A DNA stretch of 64,000 nucleotides, from assembly GCA_017934475.1 (NCBI GenBank), contig JAGBJN010000001.1, positions 62,001 through 126,000 on the forward strand, given 5' to 3'. Under the pieces are notes generated by a model. The model did no database searches. It was not told the DNA's origin and worked only from the letters and a program-made list of their open reading frames with translations. Positions 16,972-25,189 of the stretch are shown here, one piece after another. Numbering within the stretch: the stretch's first letter is position 1; every line of letters starts with the position of its first letter. This DNA comes from Clostridia bacterium. GTDB taxonomy: Bacteria > Bacillota > Clostridia > TANB77 > CAG-508. The position numbers were made by a program, and so were the translations under genes.

Positions 16972-18282
16972 TTATTTTACTCTTTCTAATTCTATAATAT
17001 ATGGTTTATGTTTAAACATAACGCTGACCTTTAATTTATCCGTCGCATCATATTTTGTTAGAGTAAATGTTTCATAAAAATGAAATATATCACCATCTTT
17101 GTAGTTAGCATCTTGTCGTCTTCCTGCACTTCGAGAAGTAGAAAATTTTTCTCCTTTTTCATTTTCAACATATGTTATTTTATTAAAATCAGGCTCTTTA
17201 CGATTTTCTAAATCATAAGTTTGTATTGGCATCATGTCTTCGTAGAAAAATGTTTGTCTTGCTTCTATTATATCTTTATTATCATTAACTATTTTATTAT
17301 ATTCGTCAAAAGATATTTCTCCTTTTAATGCCTTATCTTCAAGATTTTTTAAATCTTCCGGATATATTGGCCTTGGCATATTTGATATATTAATTCCAAT
17401 TTCAAAACCTGTATTAGTTAATGTTGCATTTGTAACATTAAAATCAGGATTTTCACAAGATACCACTTTGTATGCTATACTTGATCGTCTATAAATTTCT
17501 TCTGGTACATTAAAATTCATATTCCAATTTCCATTTAAAACAAGTTCTATATCATTTGTTGTAAGTTTTATTTTACTGAAATTGAAATTTAATTTTTTAC
17601 ATTTTGGAAAATTTTCTCCAGCTGAATACATATTTAAAGTAAGATTTACTAATCCTGTATTTTTACTATGATATGTCATTATGCTATTTACCCCACAATT
17701 ATAAAAATGCTCATTGAATTCTCCATATTGATAGTTTAAATTATTATCGCTACAATATTTTTCAAATGTTTCTTTATCTAAACAATATAAGATATTCTTG
17801 TTTTCATCAGTTACAATTAAATCATCTAAATCTATTTGTTCTATTCTATCTAAATCTATTGTTTCATTTATCTTTGTATCAATTTCAAATCCAAAATGTG
17901 CTCCTATTGTAATGTCATCCATTATAAAATCTTCTATTTTTGCATCTACATTTATATTATCTAGTGTTATATTTGTTTTGGTATCTATTAGCGTTGTTTC
18001 AGAACTAATATAGTCCATTTCTGGTGTTGCTATATATCCATTTTCTATTGCCCTATCAAGTCCTTTTCCAAATCTAAAACTAGGAATAATTTTATTATAA
18101 GCAAATACTCCACCTGATATTACTAAAACTACACCACATGTTATTGCAATTAGTTTTTTCTTCATAGCATATTTCCTCCAATTTATTTCCTCTTTTAGGG
18201 TATGCTTATTATTAGATTGATTCTTAAAATTACTAACTGCTACTTGCATTTTAAACTTATCTAAAATCTCTTTTTCGTTCAT
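16972..18282 (-). CDS. DUF4179-like anti-sigma/sensor protein
   Basis: A 436-residue protein with a cytoplasmic N-terminus (about 40 residues), one membrane helix (about 41-60) and a large extracellular beta-rich domain. Such DUF4179-type proteins sit directly downstream of an ECF sigma gene in Firmicutes and are thought to be its membrane-bound antagonists, although they lack a zinc finger. Here the start codon follows the sigma stop codon with no gap. The extracellular segment about 65-200, with several DLDRIEQIDLDDL-type strands, fits that family. Confidence 0.7.
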   Translation of the reverse strand: MNEKEILDKFKMQVAVSNFKNQSNNKHTLKEEINWRKYAMKKKLIAITCGVVLVISGGVFAYNKIIPSFRFGKGLDRAIENGYIATPEMDYISSETTLIDTKTNITLDNINVDAKIEDFIMDDITIGAHFGFEIDTKINETIDLDRIEQIDLDDLIVTDENKNILYCLDKETFEKYCSDNNLNYQYGEFNEHFYNCGVNSIMTYHSKNTGLVNLTLNMYSAGENFPKCKKLNFNFSKIKLTTNDIELVLNGNWNMNFNVPEEIYRRSSIAYKVVSCENPDFNVTNATLTNTGFEIGINISNMPRPIYPEDLKNLEDKALKGEISFDEYNKIVNDNKDIIEARQTFFYEDMMPIQTYDLENRKEPDFNKITYVENEKGEKFSTSRSAGRRQDANYKDGDIFHFYETFTLTKYDATDKLKVSVMFKHKPYIIELERVK

Positions 18283-18828
18283 TTATTTCATACCCTCCTT
18301 TTTCAAAATCTTATTAAGTTTTTTTCTTATTCTGAATAGTTTAGTTTTAACTTTACTTTCTGATATATCTAAAATTGCAGCTATATCTTTTACTTTTCTT
18401 TGTTCGTAATAATAGTAGATAAATATATCTTTATCAATTTTTTTCATATTTTCTAATTCATTTATAATTACCTGATTTTTTTGACTCTCTATAAAATCAA
18501 TTTCTATATTTTGATCTACATGCAAATATTCTACATAATCTTCTATGTTTTCTAATTGATTTTTACCTTTACATTTTTTCATTATAAGATTTTTTGTAAT
18601 TCCTGCAATATAATTTGACATACTTTTATTTATATCTAATCTTTGTGTATTATTCCACAAAGCTAAATAAACATCTAAAATTATCTCTTCTTCATCTTCT
18701 TTTGATAAAACAAAACCAGAATTATGAATAATAGTGCGGATATAATTACTATAATCACTTATTACTTGTTCAATATTTAATTCATTATTTTTTAAATACT
18801 CTCGTATTTTATCGTCTGTTCTTTCCAA
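18283..18828 (-). CDS. ECF-type sigma factor
   Basis: A 181-residue sigma factor with region 2 at about 25-85 (EEEIILDVYLALWNNTQRLDINKSMSNYIAGITKNLIMKKCK) and region 4 at about 125-178 (DIFIYYYYEQRKVKDIAAILDISESKVKTKLFRIRKKLNKIL). The companion DUF4179-like gene follows immediately. It differs from the other sigma factors in the window, so it forms a separate signalling module. Confidence 0.88.
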   Translation of the reverse strand: MERTDDKIREYLKNNELNIEQVISDYSNYIRTIIHNSGFVLSKEDEEEIILDVYLALWNNTQRLDINKSMSNYIAGITKNLIMKKCKGKNQLENIEDYVEYLHVDQNIEIDFIESQKNQVIINELENMKKIDKDIFIYYYYEQRKVKDIAAILDISESKVKTKLFRIRKKLNKILKKEGMK

Positions 18829-18924
18829 TATAATCTAAACTCCTTCTAAAAAACACTTTCACTTATATATTACCATTTTTTTAATTTTGGTTACATTTTT
18901 TCTAAAAAAAAATTATAAAATGAA

Positions 18925-18954
18925 AAGAAAGCTAATTTAATAAATAGCTTTCTT
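18925..18954 (-). terminator. Terminator after the second zinc-finger anti-sigma gene
   Basis: AAGAAAGCTA pairs with TAGCTTTCTT with a ten-base loop; a T-rich stretch follows on the minus strand. Confidence 0.75.
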
Positions 18955-18960
18955 CATTTC

Positions 18961-19824
18961 TTATATTTCTTTCCAAGTTCCCCCGTTATTTTCATGATAA
19001 TCTTTTAAATCTTGTATTAGTTTTTTTGCATCTGTATATTTATCAGTAAATTTTAAGAACCATTCAATATATTCATCTTGTTCTTTTTTATCTTTATTTC
19101 CAATAATTATTGAAGAAAAGTAGTTATAATCTCCATAATATTCAATTATATATTGATATGTAGATTCATTAATCGTTCCCTCAAACTTTATTTGCTTCAT
19201 TGAATTCATAAATATGTTCCAATTTGTATTATTATTTACTGATTTAATTCCAGATGTAGAAAGTAGCATACTTTTCATTTTTGAAGCTAATTTATAAGAT
19301 GTTTTTATTTCATAATATGCTGATAAAGGTGAGTTTTCTTCATTATAACCTTTTAGAAATTCTCCTTTTTCTCCAAAATTTTCTTTTACCTCATTAAAAG
19401 CATCCGTTCTTGAATAATAAGTTATTTCTGCATTACTATCTATATTTTTTATAATTTTTTGAATATTATTCATTTGTTCTTCTGTTATGTTTTTTTCTAA
19501 ATAAACCTTTATATTTCCTAATGAATTTTTATAATTTGTATATATAATTATATTCAATATTATTACAGATACTAACAATATTCCAATAATTATTATAATA
19601 GCATTTTTGTTTTTCACTTTTTTCTTAATTCCTTTTAAATAATCTATTTCATGTATTTGATTGTTATTATCTTTTTCTGAATTTATTTCATTCAATTTTT
19701 TATTACATTTTTCACAATTCTTCAAATGATTTTCAACAAATTCCTTTGAATCATTACTTAGAACATTGTCACTATAACTAAATAACAAATCGTTTACAAT
19801 ATTACATTCTTTTTCTATGTTCAT
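18961..19824 (-). CDS. Zinc-finger anti-sigma factor
   Basis: A 287-residue protein with an N-terminal zf-HC2 (CNIVNDLLFSYSDNVLSND then HLKNCEKCNKK, residues 7-42), one membrane helix (about 77-95) and an extracellular domain of about 190 residues containing a segment similar to FtsX-type extracellular folds (EQMNNIQKIIKNIDSNAEITYYSRTDAFNEVKENFG). The start overlaps the end of the sigma gene by 23 bases. It would hold that sigma factor inactive if the sigma gene is translated through its CGG site. Confidence 0.82.
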   Translation of the reverse strand: MNIEKECNIVNDLLFSYSDNVLSNDSKEFVENHLKNCEKCNKKLNEINSEKDNNNQIHEIDYLKGIKKKVKNKNAIIIIIGILLVSVIILNIIIYTNYKNSLGNIKVYLEKNITEEQMNNIQKIIKNIDSNAEITYYSRTDAFNEVKENFGEKGEFLKGYNEENSPLSAYYEIKTSYKLASKMKSMLLSTSGIKSVNNNTNWNIFMNSMKQIKFEGTINESTYQYIIEYYGDYNYFSSIIIGNKDKKEQDEYIEWFLKFTDKYTDAKKLIQDLKDYHENNGGTWKEI

Positions 19825-20300
19825 CTTTATTTACCTCCTTCAATTTTTCTTTTCCTCTAAAGTATATTACTCTTGCCCAATTTGCTGTTTTTCCGGTTAT
19901 CTCTGCTATTTCATCGAATGTTAAATTTCCCATTATTCTTAAATAAACAACATCTTTTGTTTTTTCGTCTAATTCTTGAATATCTTTAAATAATTTTAAT
20001 TTTTCTTGTTTTTCAATTAAGTTCAATTCTAAATTACATTCATCTTGAATTTCTTCTAGTTCGCTAAACTTTATTTTTGATAATTTTTTAGTTTCCTTAT
20101 AAAATAAAAATTTTGCAATTTGACATAGCCATACAGATAATTTGCAATTTCCCTTAAATTCATCTATTCTTTCAATTGCTATTGTAAATGTTTCTGATGT
20201 TATATCTTCACTTATTTCACGATTTCCGATTACTTAAACAGAATATGTATTTATATACTGTTTGAAAATATTTTTTATAAATTTCTTCCATATTCTGCAT
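19802..20300 (-). CDS. ECF-type sigma factor, read through a +1 shift at CGG
   Basis: An ECF sigma gene of about 165 residues split in two frames. The first frame starts at an ATG at 20300 behind GGGAGGAA and reads MQNMEEIYKKYFQTVYKYIF CLSN up to codon 24; codon 25 is CGG, followed by a stop two codons later. In the +1 frame the sequence continues GNREISEDITSETFTIAIERI and VWLCQIAKFLFYKETKK (region 2), then region 4 with LRIMGNLTFDEIAEITGKTANWARVIYFRGKEKLKE. Length 499 is 1 mod 3. The intact zinc-finger anti-sigma partner overlaps its 3' end, which argues that the sigma gene is still functional rather than a decayed pseudogene. Confidence 0.75.
20226..20228 (-). other. CGG +1 shift site in the ECF sigma gene
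   Basis: Codons read AGT AAT CGG AAA TCG TGA. Dropping the C gives AAT GGA AAT CGT GAA, continuing region 2 of the sigma factor. Confidence 0.85.
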
Positions 20301-20377
20301 TTAGATTCCTCCCTTCTATCTATAAGTGTCATTTATTATTATTTTATTACAAAATTTTATAAAAAAATTATAACATA

Positions 20378-20412
20378 AAAATACCTAACTCATAATTTGA
20401 ATTAGGTATTTA
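20378..20412. terminator. Terminator between sigma module and riboswitch-controlled gene
   Basis: AATACCTAA and TTAGGTATT form a hairpin flanked by A and T runs on both sides, between two minus-strand transcription units. Confidence 0.7.
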
Positions 20413-20425
20413 AGATTTAATTATT

Positions 20426-21097
20426 TTATTGTACTATATATTCACTAATGTCAGGTTCTACAAATATTGAATCATCTACGTTATCAAATTCATAATCTCT
20501 TCCTGAAATCATATCATTTGTAATATTTTCAATCATTAAACCTGTATCTTTTTCTATATAATATTCATTTTTTCCAACTGGATTTAAACTTATGTATGAT
20601 GGATAGTTGCTTACAATATAGCAGTCTTTGCTATTTACTACTGTACTTCTTATATATGCAAAGAAACATGAAATAAATGTATGCCATGTTGAATCGCTTT
20701 CTAGTCCATTTACTATAGTTGGCATTATAAATCCACCTTCTGTTTCTATTTTAGCAATTTTTGATTCACCATTTTCTATATATGTTCTATATCCTTCTTG
20801 GTCAGATAAGCCAAACATAGAAATCTTAGTAATTTCTTGACCTTTACCCCTTATAACAAATCCTGCCTGTTTATTATCTTTTTTATAAAACATTGTTGTT
20901 GTAAGTTCCGCAATTTCCGTTTTGTTTGGATTACTTATTATTGATTTAATACTATAATTTGTACTATTAGCATATTGAGTTATATTATTTTGAAGCTTTC
21001 TTACTATAATAAAGTTTCTTATTGTATGAATTAACAATAAGATAATTACGACTAATAATATTATTCCGACTATTTTTAATACTTTTCTTATTTTCAT
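20426..21097 (-). CDS. Membrane-anchored protein under GEMM riboswitch control
   Basis: A 223-residue protein with one N-terminal membrane helix (about 8-28) and an extracellular domain with four-strand-like segments (TIAELTTTMFYKK, GFVIRGKGQEITK) and a short Cys-containing stretch. No family is recognised; the length and layout fit a lipoprotein-like or LolA-like outer-surface domain without a lipobox. Its 5' leader carries a c-di-GMP-I type aptamer directly before the AAGGGGG ribosome site, so its translation is probably set by cyclic di-GMP. That points to a role in surface attachment, motility or biofilm change. Confidence 0.7.
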   Translation of the reverse strand: MKIRKVLKIVGIILLVVIILLLIHTIRNFIIVRKLQNNITQYANSTNYSIKSIISNPNKTEIAELTTTMFYKKDNKQAGFVIRGKGQEITKISMFGLSDQEGYRTYIENGESKIAKIETEGGFIMPTIVNGLESDSTWHTFISCFFAYIRSTVVNSKDCYIVSNYPSYISLNPVGKNEYYIEKDTGLMIENITNDMISGRDYEFDNVDDSIFVEPDISEYIVQ

Positions 21098-21111
21098 AGG
21101 TATATTCCCCC

Positions 21112-21204
21112 TTATCTTCAGTGTAACCTAGCTATCATGAGTTTTTCAAAACTTTTAGATCTTTGGTTTTGCGTCATAAACTTTCGTTTATTTTGCCTTT
21201 TAAC
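21112..21204 (-). promoter_or_regulatory. GEMM (c-di-GMP-I type) riboswitch
   Basis: On the minus strand the leader contains the aptamer signatures in order: a stem ATAAAC with a GAAA tetraloop and GTTTAT, then GACGCAAAACC, then AAGATCTAAAA, then a second stem (GTTTT..AAAAC), then TGATAGCTAGGTTAC. These match the conserved GEMM-I elements (GACGCAAA, AAG, and a GGCAGC.GGGTT-like segment). The -10 region TATAAT lies at about 21215-21230. The aptamer ends just before the ribosome binding site, with no terminator between, so control of translation initiation is likely. GEMM variants also bind cGAMP; this was not resolved. Confidence 0.8.
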
Positions 21205-21319
21205 TATTATACCTATATTATACCATTTTTAGTTTTTTTTTAGCAAATTTTATATTTTCGACAAATTACGACAAACTTTTCATCTATTTTATGTTAATAT
21301 ATATTAAGGAGGCGATATT

Positions 21320-21520
21320 ATGGATTGTTCAATACCGTTTAAAAGATTATCGCTTGAAGTTAAATTACAAAAGATGCTTGAGAATAATACTTCAGAATTT
21401 AGAATAAAACACGTTCAGAAAAAAATTGACAAACTTGCAACAAAGCAGCAAATAGCAATGATAAAATATGCAGCACAACATAGAGATGAAGAAAAAGAAA
21501 GGAAAGCTAGTTCATTCTAG
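21320..21520 (+). CDS. Small basic hypothetical protein
   Basis: A 66-residue protein starting at ATG 21320 behind AAGGAGG. It is Lys/Gln-rich and helical (LQKMLENN, KHVQKKIDKLATKQQIAMIKYA), so it may bind nucleic acid. A promoter-like pair with a repeated CGACAAA motif (about 21255-21275) lies upstream. It converges with the small gene ending at 21517. Function unknown. Confidence 0.6.
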   Translation: MDCSIPFKRLSLEVKLQKMLENNTSEFRIKHVQKKIDKLATKQQIAMIKYAAQHRDEEKERKASSF

Positions 21521-21783
21521 CCTTCCTCTTTATTTTCAAATATTTTTGCTTTTAATATCATTCTTGAAATTCTTACTTGGTCTGACAAAGGAATATCCCA
21601 CCTACTACCTGCAATTGATTTTTTTATCTTGTATTCATATGTAGGCTCTCCAAGTAATTTATTTAATTGTTTTTGTAATGAAACATTATTTGTGTATAGA
21701 GAAAATTTATTATCTTTATATAACACATTTATATTTGTTTCTTCTTCTATTTTATTTGGCTCTTTATATTTCTTTTCTTCCAT
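21517..21783 (-). CDS. Small hypothetical protein
   Basis: An 88-residue protein with no recognised family. The charged N-terminus is followed by LYTNNVSLQKQLNKLLGEPTYEYKIKKSIAGSRWDIP, which resembles a short beta-hairpin domain, and a C-terminal helix (RMILKAKIFENKEEG). It is the last of three small minus-strand genes and its stop codon overlaps that of the convergent gene on the plus strand. Confidence 0.55.
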   Translation of the reverse strand: MEEKKYKEPNKIEEETNINVLYKDNKFSLYTNNVSLQKQLNKLLGEPTYEYKIKKSIAGSRWDIPLSDQVRISRMILKAKIFENKEEG

Positions 21784-21813
21784 ACATACCTTTCTATTTT
21801 AGAAATATTTCCC

Positions 21814-22017
21814 TTATTGATTAAGTTTATTTAACTCATCTGCGTATTCAGATAATAAGTTTGGTATATCATTGTTTTTCGTACTATGACTATATATAAA
21901 TTCAGAAAGTTCAAAATTCATTTCCTCTTTTTCTTTATCTGTATAATCTTTATCTAATTCTGCATGAACTCCCGCTTTATTTAATTTTTCTATGTTTTTT
22001 TCGTTGAATAGTCCCAT
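21814..22017 (-). CDS. Small hypothetical protein
   Basis: The most likely start is ATG at 22017 (MGLFNEKNIEKL), behind GAGGATG, giving about 67 residues; the open frame continues upstream inside the previous gene. It is acidic and helical, with repeated Glu/Lys. It overlaps the 107-residue gene upstream by 41 bases in another frame. Function unknown. Confidence 0.5.
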   Translation of the reverse strand: MGLFNEKNIEKLNKAGVHAELDKDYTDKEKEEMNFELSEFIYSHSTKNNDIPNLLSEYADELNKLNQ

Positions 22018-22300
22018 TATTAACATCCTCTTTCTTTTCTTTAATTGCAATTAATTCTTCATTTTCTTGTACCTTTTTTGTTTCTCCATTAAATACATAT
22101 TCATGTCCTGGAGTATATACTTTATAATTATTATTTTCAAGTTTATTTCTGAGCAATCTTAAAAAAGTGTATTTATCTATTGGTTTTAGATTATACTTTA
22201 CATCAGTTTCATAGAAACTGTATTTTATGAATTCATGATTTTCTTCTATCTTTTGTGTAAGTGTTAATTCAATTAAACTTTTTATCTCTTTATCTGTCAA
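21977..22300 (-). CDS. Hypothetical protein
   Basis: A 107-residue protein starting at 22300. It has an N-terminal helical region (DKEIKSLIELTLTQKIEENHEFIKYSFYETDVKYN) followed by a small alpha/beta part (DKYTFLRLLRNKLENNNYKVYTPGHEYVFNGE). There is no known motif or signal peptide. It heads the three-gene unit of small proteins that separates the signalling region from the HU gene. Confidence 0.55.
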   Translation of the reverse strand: MTDKEIKSLIELTLTQKIEENHEFIKYSFYETDVKYNLKPIDKYTFLRLLRNKLENNNYKVYTPGHEYVFNGETKKVQENEELIAIKEKKEDVNNGTIQRKKHRKIK

Positions 22301-22472
22301 GAAATCACTCTTCCTTTCCTAAAAACCTTAAACATTATACCACATATTTTTCGTTTTCAATAGTAATTTTGGAAATTTTATCTTTTCTTGACAAATATTA
22401 AGTTATTTGGTAAATTTTAGCTATCAAAACAAATGATAATAATTTAAATTTATGCGAAAAGAGGTGAAAATA

Positions 22473-22751
22473 ATGAATAAAGCTGATTTAATCGATGCTA
22501 TAGCTAAAAAAACAGGTGCATCTAAAAGAGTTTCTGAAGCATCTCTAAATGCATTAACAGAAGCTATATCAGAAGAATTAAAAAAAGGTGGTAAAGTTCA
22601 ACTTGTAGGATTTGGTTCTTTTGAAGTAAGAAAAAGAGCTGCTAGAAAAGGTAGAAACCCACAAACAGGTGCAGAAATAAAAATAGCTGCATCAAAAGCA
22701 CCAGTATTCAAAGCTGGAAAAGCATTAAAAGATAAAGTTAATAAAAAATAA
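22473..22751 (+). CDS. hup: HU-type DNA-binding protein
   Basis: The start is ATG at 22473, behind GAGGTGA, giving 92 residues with the full HU fold: [19 protein letters not shown], then [30 protein letters not shown] (the DNA-binding arm) and [19 protein letters not shown] bends and packages DNA and supports recombination and transposition. It stands alone on the plus strand with its own terminator and an AT-rich upstream promoter. In this lineage it is a chromosomal core gene. Confidence 0.95.
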   Translation: MNKADLIDAIAKKTGASKRVSEASLNALTEAISEELKKGGKVQLVGFGSFEVRKRAARKGRNPQTGAEIKIAASKAPVFKAGKALKDKVNKK

Positions 22752-22756
22752 AAAAT

Positions 22757-22778
22757 TGCCAGGAAATCAATCCTGGCT
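22757..22778 (+). terminator. Terminator after HU
   Basis: GCCAGGA and TCCTGGC form a perfect stem with a six-base loop, followed by a T-rich stretch. Confidence 0.85.
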
Positions 22779-22783
22779 TTATT

Positions 22784-23677
22784 TTATTCAATTGTAAATT
22801 CTGCATATACATTAACATTATATGCTAAATCTTTTGAAATTCTGTATTCTCCTTTTTCTAGTTCTCCATAAATATCTTTCCAATCTGCTTTTGTTTCTAT
22901 TATTCCCTCATTATTTGGTAAATATGCAATTGCAATCCAAGTAACTAAAGAATTTATTGGCAGTTTTGTCCATATTCCATTTTCTTTTTTCTCAATTTCA
23001 AAAACTGCACCTGTACTAAATTTTTCTTCTTTATTTTTAGCTTTCATAATTAGTGTTGCTGATGTTTTTGTTAAAGTGCCTTCTTTTATTGTCATTTCAA
23101 CATTAGAATCATCTATATAGTTCATTGACTTTAATATATTTAAGGCTTCTTTTGCTATCTCATCTTCTAAACCGTTATTAAATGCAATTAAGGTAACATT
23201 TTCATCTTTAAATACTACATAGTTCCAATCTTTTCCACCATCAAAATAACCAACACTTGCTTCTTCTCCGTTTTCAGTTATTAGTTTTTCTGTTACAAGT
23301 CCTGTTCCACATACTCCAAATTTTTCTGTTAATGAATAAACTCCTGCATATTTATCTTTTCCTAGATCTTCTTTATATATTTTTATTCCATAATTTGCTT
23401 TATATGCAGTTGGTGTTTCTCCGCCATTTTCTACCATTTCGAATTTCCAAGTAGATGGAACAGAAAGTGTTAATCTTTGATTATTATATGTAGTTTCTGC
23501 AATTTTATAAATAATATCATTATCATTTCCTTTTTTTACGTCTTCCGGAATATATTCATTTGTTGTATTTGATAGTTTCTTATTATCTTTATTATTAATA
23601 TTAAATACAACTCCTACTGTAACTGCAACTAAAACTAAAAATACAAATATTAGTATAATTAAAATTTTCTTATACAT
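22784..23677 (-). CDS. Membrane-anchored Ig-like domain protein
   Basis: A 297-residue protein with an N-terminal membrane helix (about 7-29), an extracellular alpha/beta region (about 60-205) and a C-terminal Ig-like fold (about 206-295), similar to the Big_14 type. Landmarks are VEMTIKEGTLTKTSATLIM and the ending GELEKGEYRISKDL. It lies 24 bases downstream of a membrane-bound ECF sigma gene, so the two form an operon. It is probably an envelope protein that senses or responds to the condition governed by that sigma factor. Confidence 0.7.
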   Translation of the reverse strand: MYKKILIILIFVFLVLVAVTVGVVFNINNKDNKKLSNTTNEYIPEDVKKGNDNDIIYKIAETTYNNQRLTLSVPSTWKFEMVENGGETPTAYKANYGIKIYKEDLGKDKYAGVYSLTEKFGVCGTGLVTEKLITENGEEASVGYFDGGKDWNYVVFKDENVTLIAFNNGLEDEIAKEALNILKSMNYIDDSNVEMTIKEGTLTKTSATLIMKAKNKEEKFSTGAVFEIEKKENGIWTKLPINSLVTWIAIAYLPNNEGIIETKADWKDIYGELEKGEYRISKDLAYNVNVYAEFTIE

Positions 23678-23700
23678 TTGTTATCACCTTTTCCCTTCTG

Positions 23701-24633
23701 TTATTTAGATGCTTTTTTTCTTTTATTTTGTTGGTGATTTATAAAATTTTTTAAAAATATTACTGAAAACACTAAAAATATGCAAGATAAAACCATTAAA
23801 CTTATATCAATATATGATTTTGGATTAGATGTTATATTTTCTCTGTCTTCTTTTACTGTTACATTTTGTATCTCTGATTCTTCACTAATAGTATTTGTAT
23901 TAATACTAGCTAAGTCTTGACTTGCAGAATTTTGTATAGTACTTTCTTCTTGCGTAGTTTTTTCTTCTTTAGTTGCTGTCTGCGTAGTATCTATTTCTCT
24001 TACAGATGAAGTATTATTGTTATCTTCTAGCTTTTCATTATTTTCTTTTCTAATAAATGTCTTTCTATTTAAGTAAATAGTTATTACAATAATAAACATT
24101 GAAATATTTGTAATTAATGATTTTAATGTATTTATTGCTTTATAATATCTCCATTGAACTGTTCCTATTGGCATATCTAATATTTTAGATATTTGATTAA
24201 ATGAAAATTGTGATAATATTTTTAGTGATACAATCTCTTGATCTTTTATATCAAGTTTGGACAATATTCTATTATACTTATCTTTATCAATTATCTCGTT
24301 TAGTTCTTTATCTTCCTTGCCAATATAATACATATCTTCAATATTTAATTCTTGTTTTTTATTTCTTAAATACATTAACGTTTCATTTTTAGTTAAAATA
24401 TATAACCAACTTGCTTCGTTTTTTGTTGGAAATTTACTTTTTTCCAAATTCCAAATTTTAATAAATACTTTTTGTGTTATATCTTTACTTTCTTCTTCAT
24501 TTTTTAGTATTGAAAAAGCTATACAATAAATTAATTTGTTGTATTTACTATAAAATTCATTAAATTTTATATCATCTTTATTTATAAGTCCACTAAAAAG
24601 TTGATGTAATTCCTTCTTATTTATATTTTTCAT
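23701..24633 (-). CDS. Membrane-tethered ECF sigma factor
   Basis: Starting at ATG 24633 behind AGGAG the product has 310 residues: a normal ECF sigma part (region 2 at about 20-90, region 4 at about 120-175 with QEIVSLKILSQFSFNQISKILDMPIGTVQWRYYKAINTLKS), then a membrane helix (about 180-200), a Ser/Thr/Glu-rich linker of about 90 residues and a second membrane helix (about 275-300) with a basic tail. A sigma factor fused to its own membrane anchor does not need a separate anti-sigma factor; release by proteolysis is the likely activation. The linker residues probably lie outside the cell. No anti-sigma gene is adjacent. Confidence 0.75.
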   Translation of the reverse strand: MKNINKKELHQLFSGLINKDDIKFNEFYSKYNKLIYCIAFSILKNEEESKDITQKVFIKIWNLEKSKFPTKNEASWLYILTKNETLMYLRNKKQELNIEDMYYIGKEDKELNEIIDKDKYNRILSKLDIKDQEIVSLKILSQFSFNQISKILDMPIGTVQWRYYKAINTLKSLITNISMFIIVITIYLNRKTFIRKENNEKLEDNNNTSSVREIDTTQTATKEEKTTQEESTIQNSASQDLASINTNTISEESEIQNVTVKEDRENITSNPKSYIDISLMVLSCIFLVFSVIFLKNFINHQQNKRKKASK

Positions 24634-24712
24634 ATTACTCCTATATTTTTTTCTTATAATATCATAAAAGTGTATAACTAACAATAGTAGTTATTTATTC
24701 TTTAATTTTTAT

Positions 24713-25189
24713 TTAATTTACTCTATCTACTATTTCAAGTGGTGAATAAGTACATATATAACATGGTTTATTTGTATTTATAAATTTTGGCATATATTTT
24801 TTTGTTTCAATTATTATTATAATTCTATCTGATTTACATTTCTCATCTATTGTTTCGAACAAGGCATCCTGTTCTACTTCTTTTATTGCTATAATATCAT
24901 ATGAAAAAGTATCTGTTTGCATTATGACATTTACTGGATGTTTTCCTTTAACTATTTTTGGATTTCTATCTAAATATTCCATAACAACATCAAACGCTAC
25001 AACATTTCTATTATTTACTTCTTTTCCATTGTATCTTAATATCTTATTTTTATCTTTTGTAATAATTTTTTTTGCTATTAGATAATTTATATCCTTTTCA
25101 CTACAATTTAGTAACTTAATAATTTGCTCTTCTCTTAATGATTGAAAATTCCAAAGAATTTTTGCTATTTGTTTTTGAATATCATTCAC
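24713..25189 (-). CDS. DUF5697-like protein with winged-helix start
   Basis: A 158-residue protein with an N-terminal helix-turn-helix-like region (IAKILWNFQSLREEQIIKLLNCSEKDINYLIAKKIIT, residues 8-44) and a C-terminal alpha/beta domain (YDIIAIKEVEQDALFE and RIIIIIETKKYMPKF). This layout is that of DUF5697, found in conjugative elements of Clostridia next to T4SS genes. It ends the conjugation operon on the minus strand and its start overlaps the S1 gene's stop codon. Function unknown, probably regulatory. Confidence 0.6.
   Translation of the reverse strand: MNDIQKQIAKILWNFQSLREEQIIKLLNCSEKDINYLIAKKIITKDKNKILRYNGKEVNNRNVVAFDVVMEYLDRNPKIVKGKHPVNVIMQTDTFSYDIIAIKEVEQDALFETIDEKCKSDRIIIIIETKKYMPKFINTNKPCYICTYSPLEIVDRVN

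Noticed and set aside
20041-20225. Separate gene for the second half of the sigma factor
   Set aside because: The second frame has no proper start, and the joined product is a standard ECF sigma factor.
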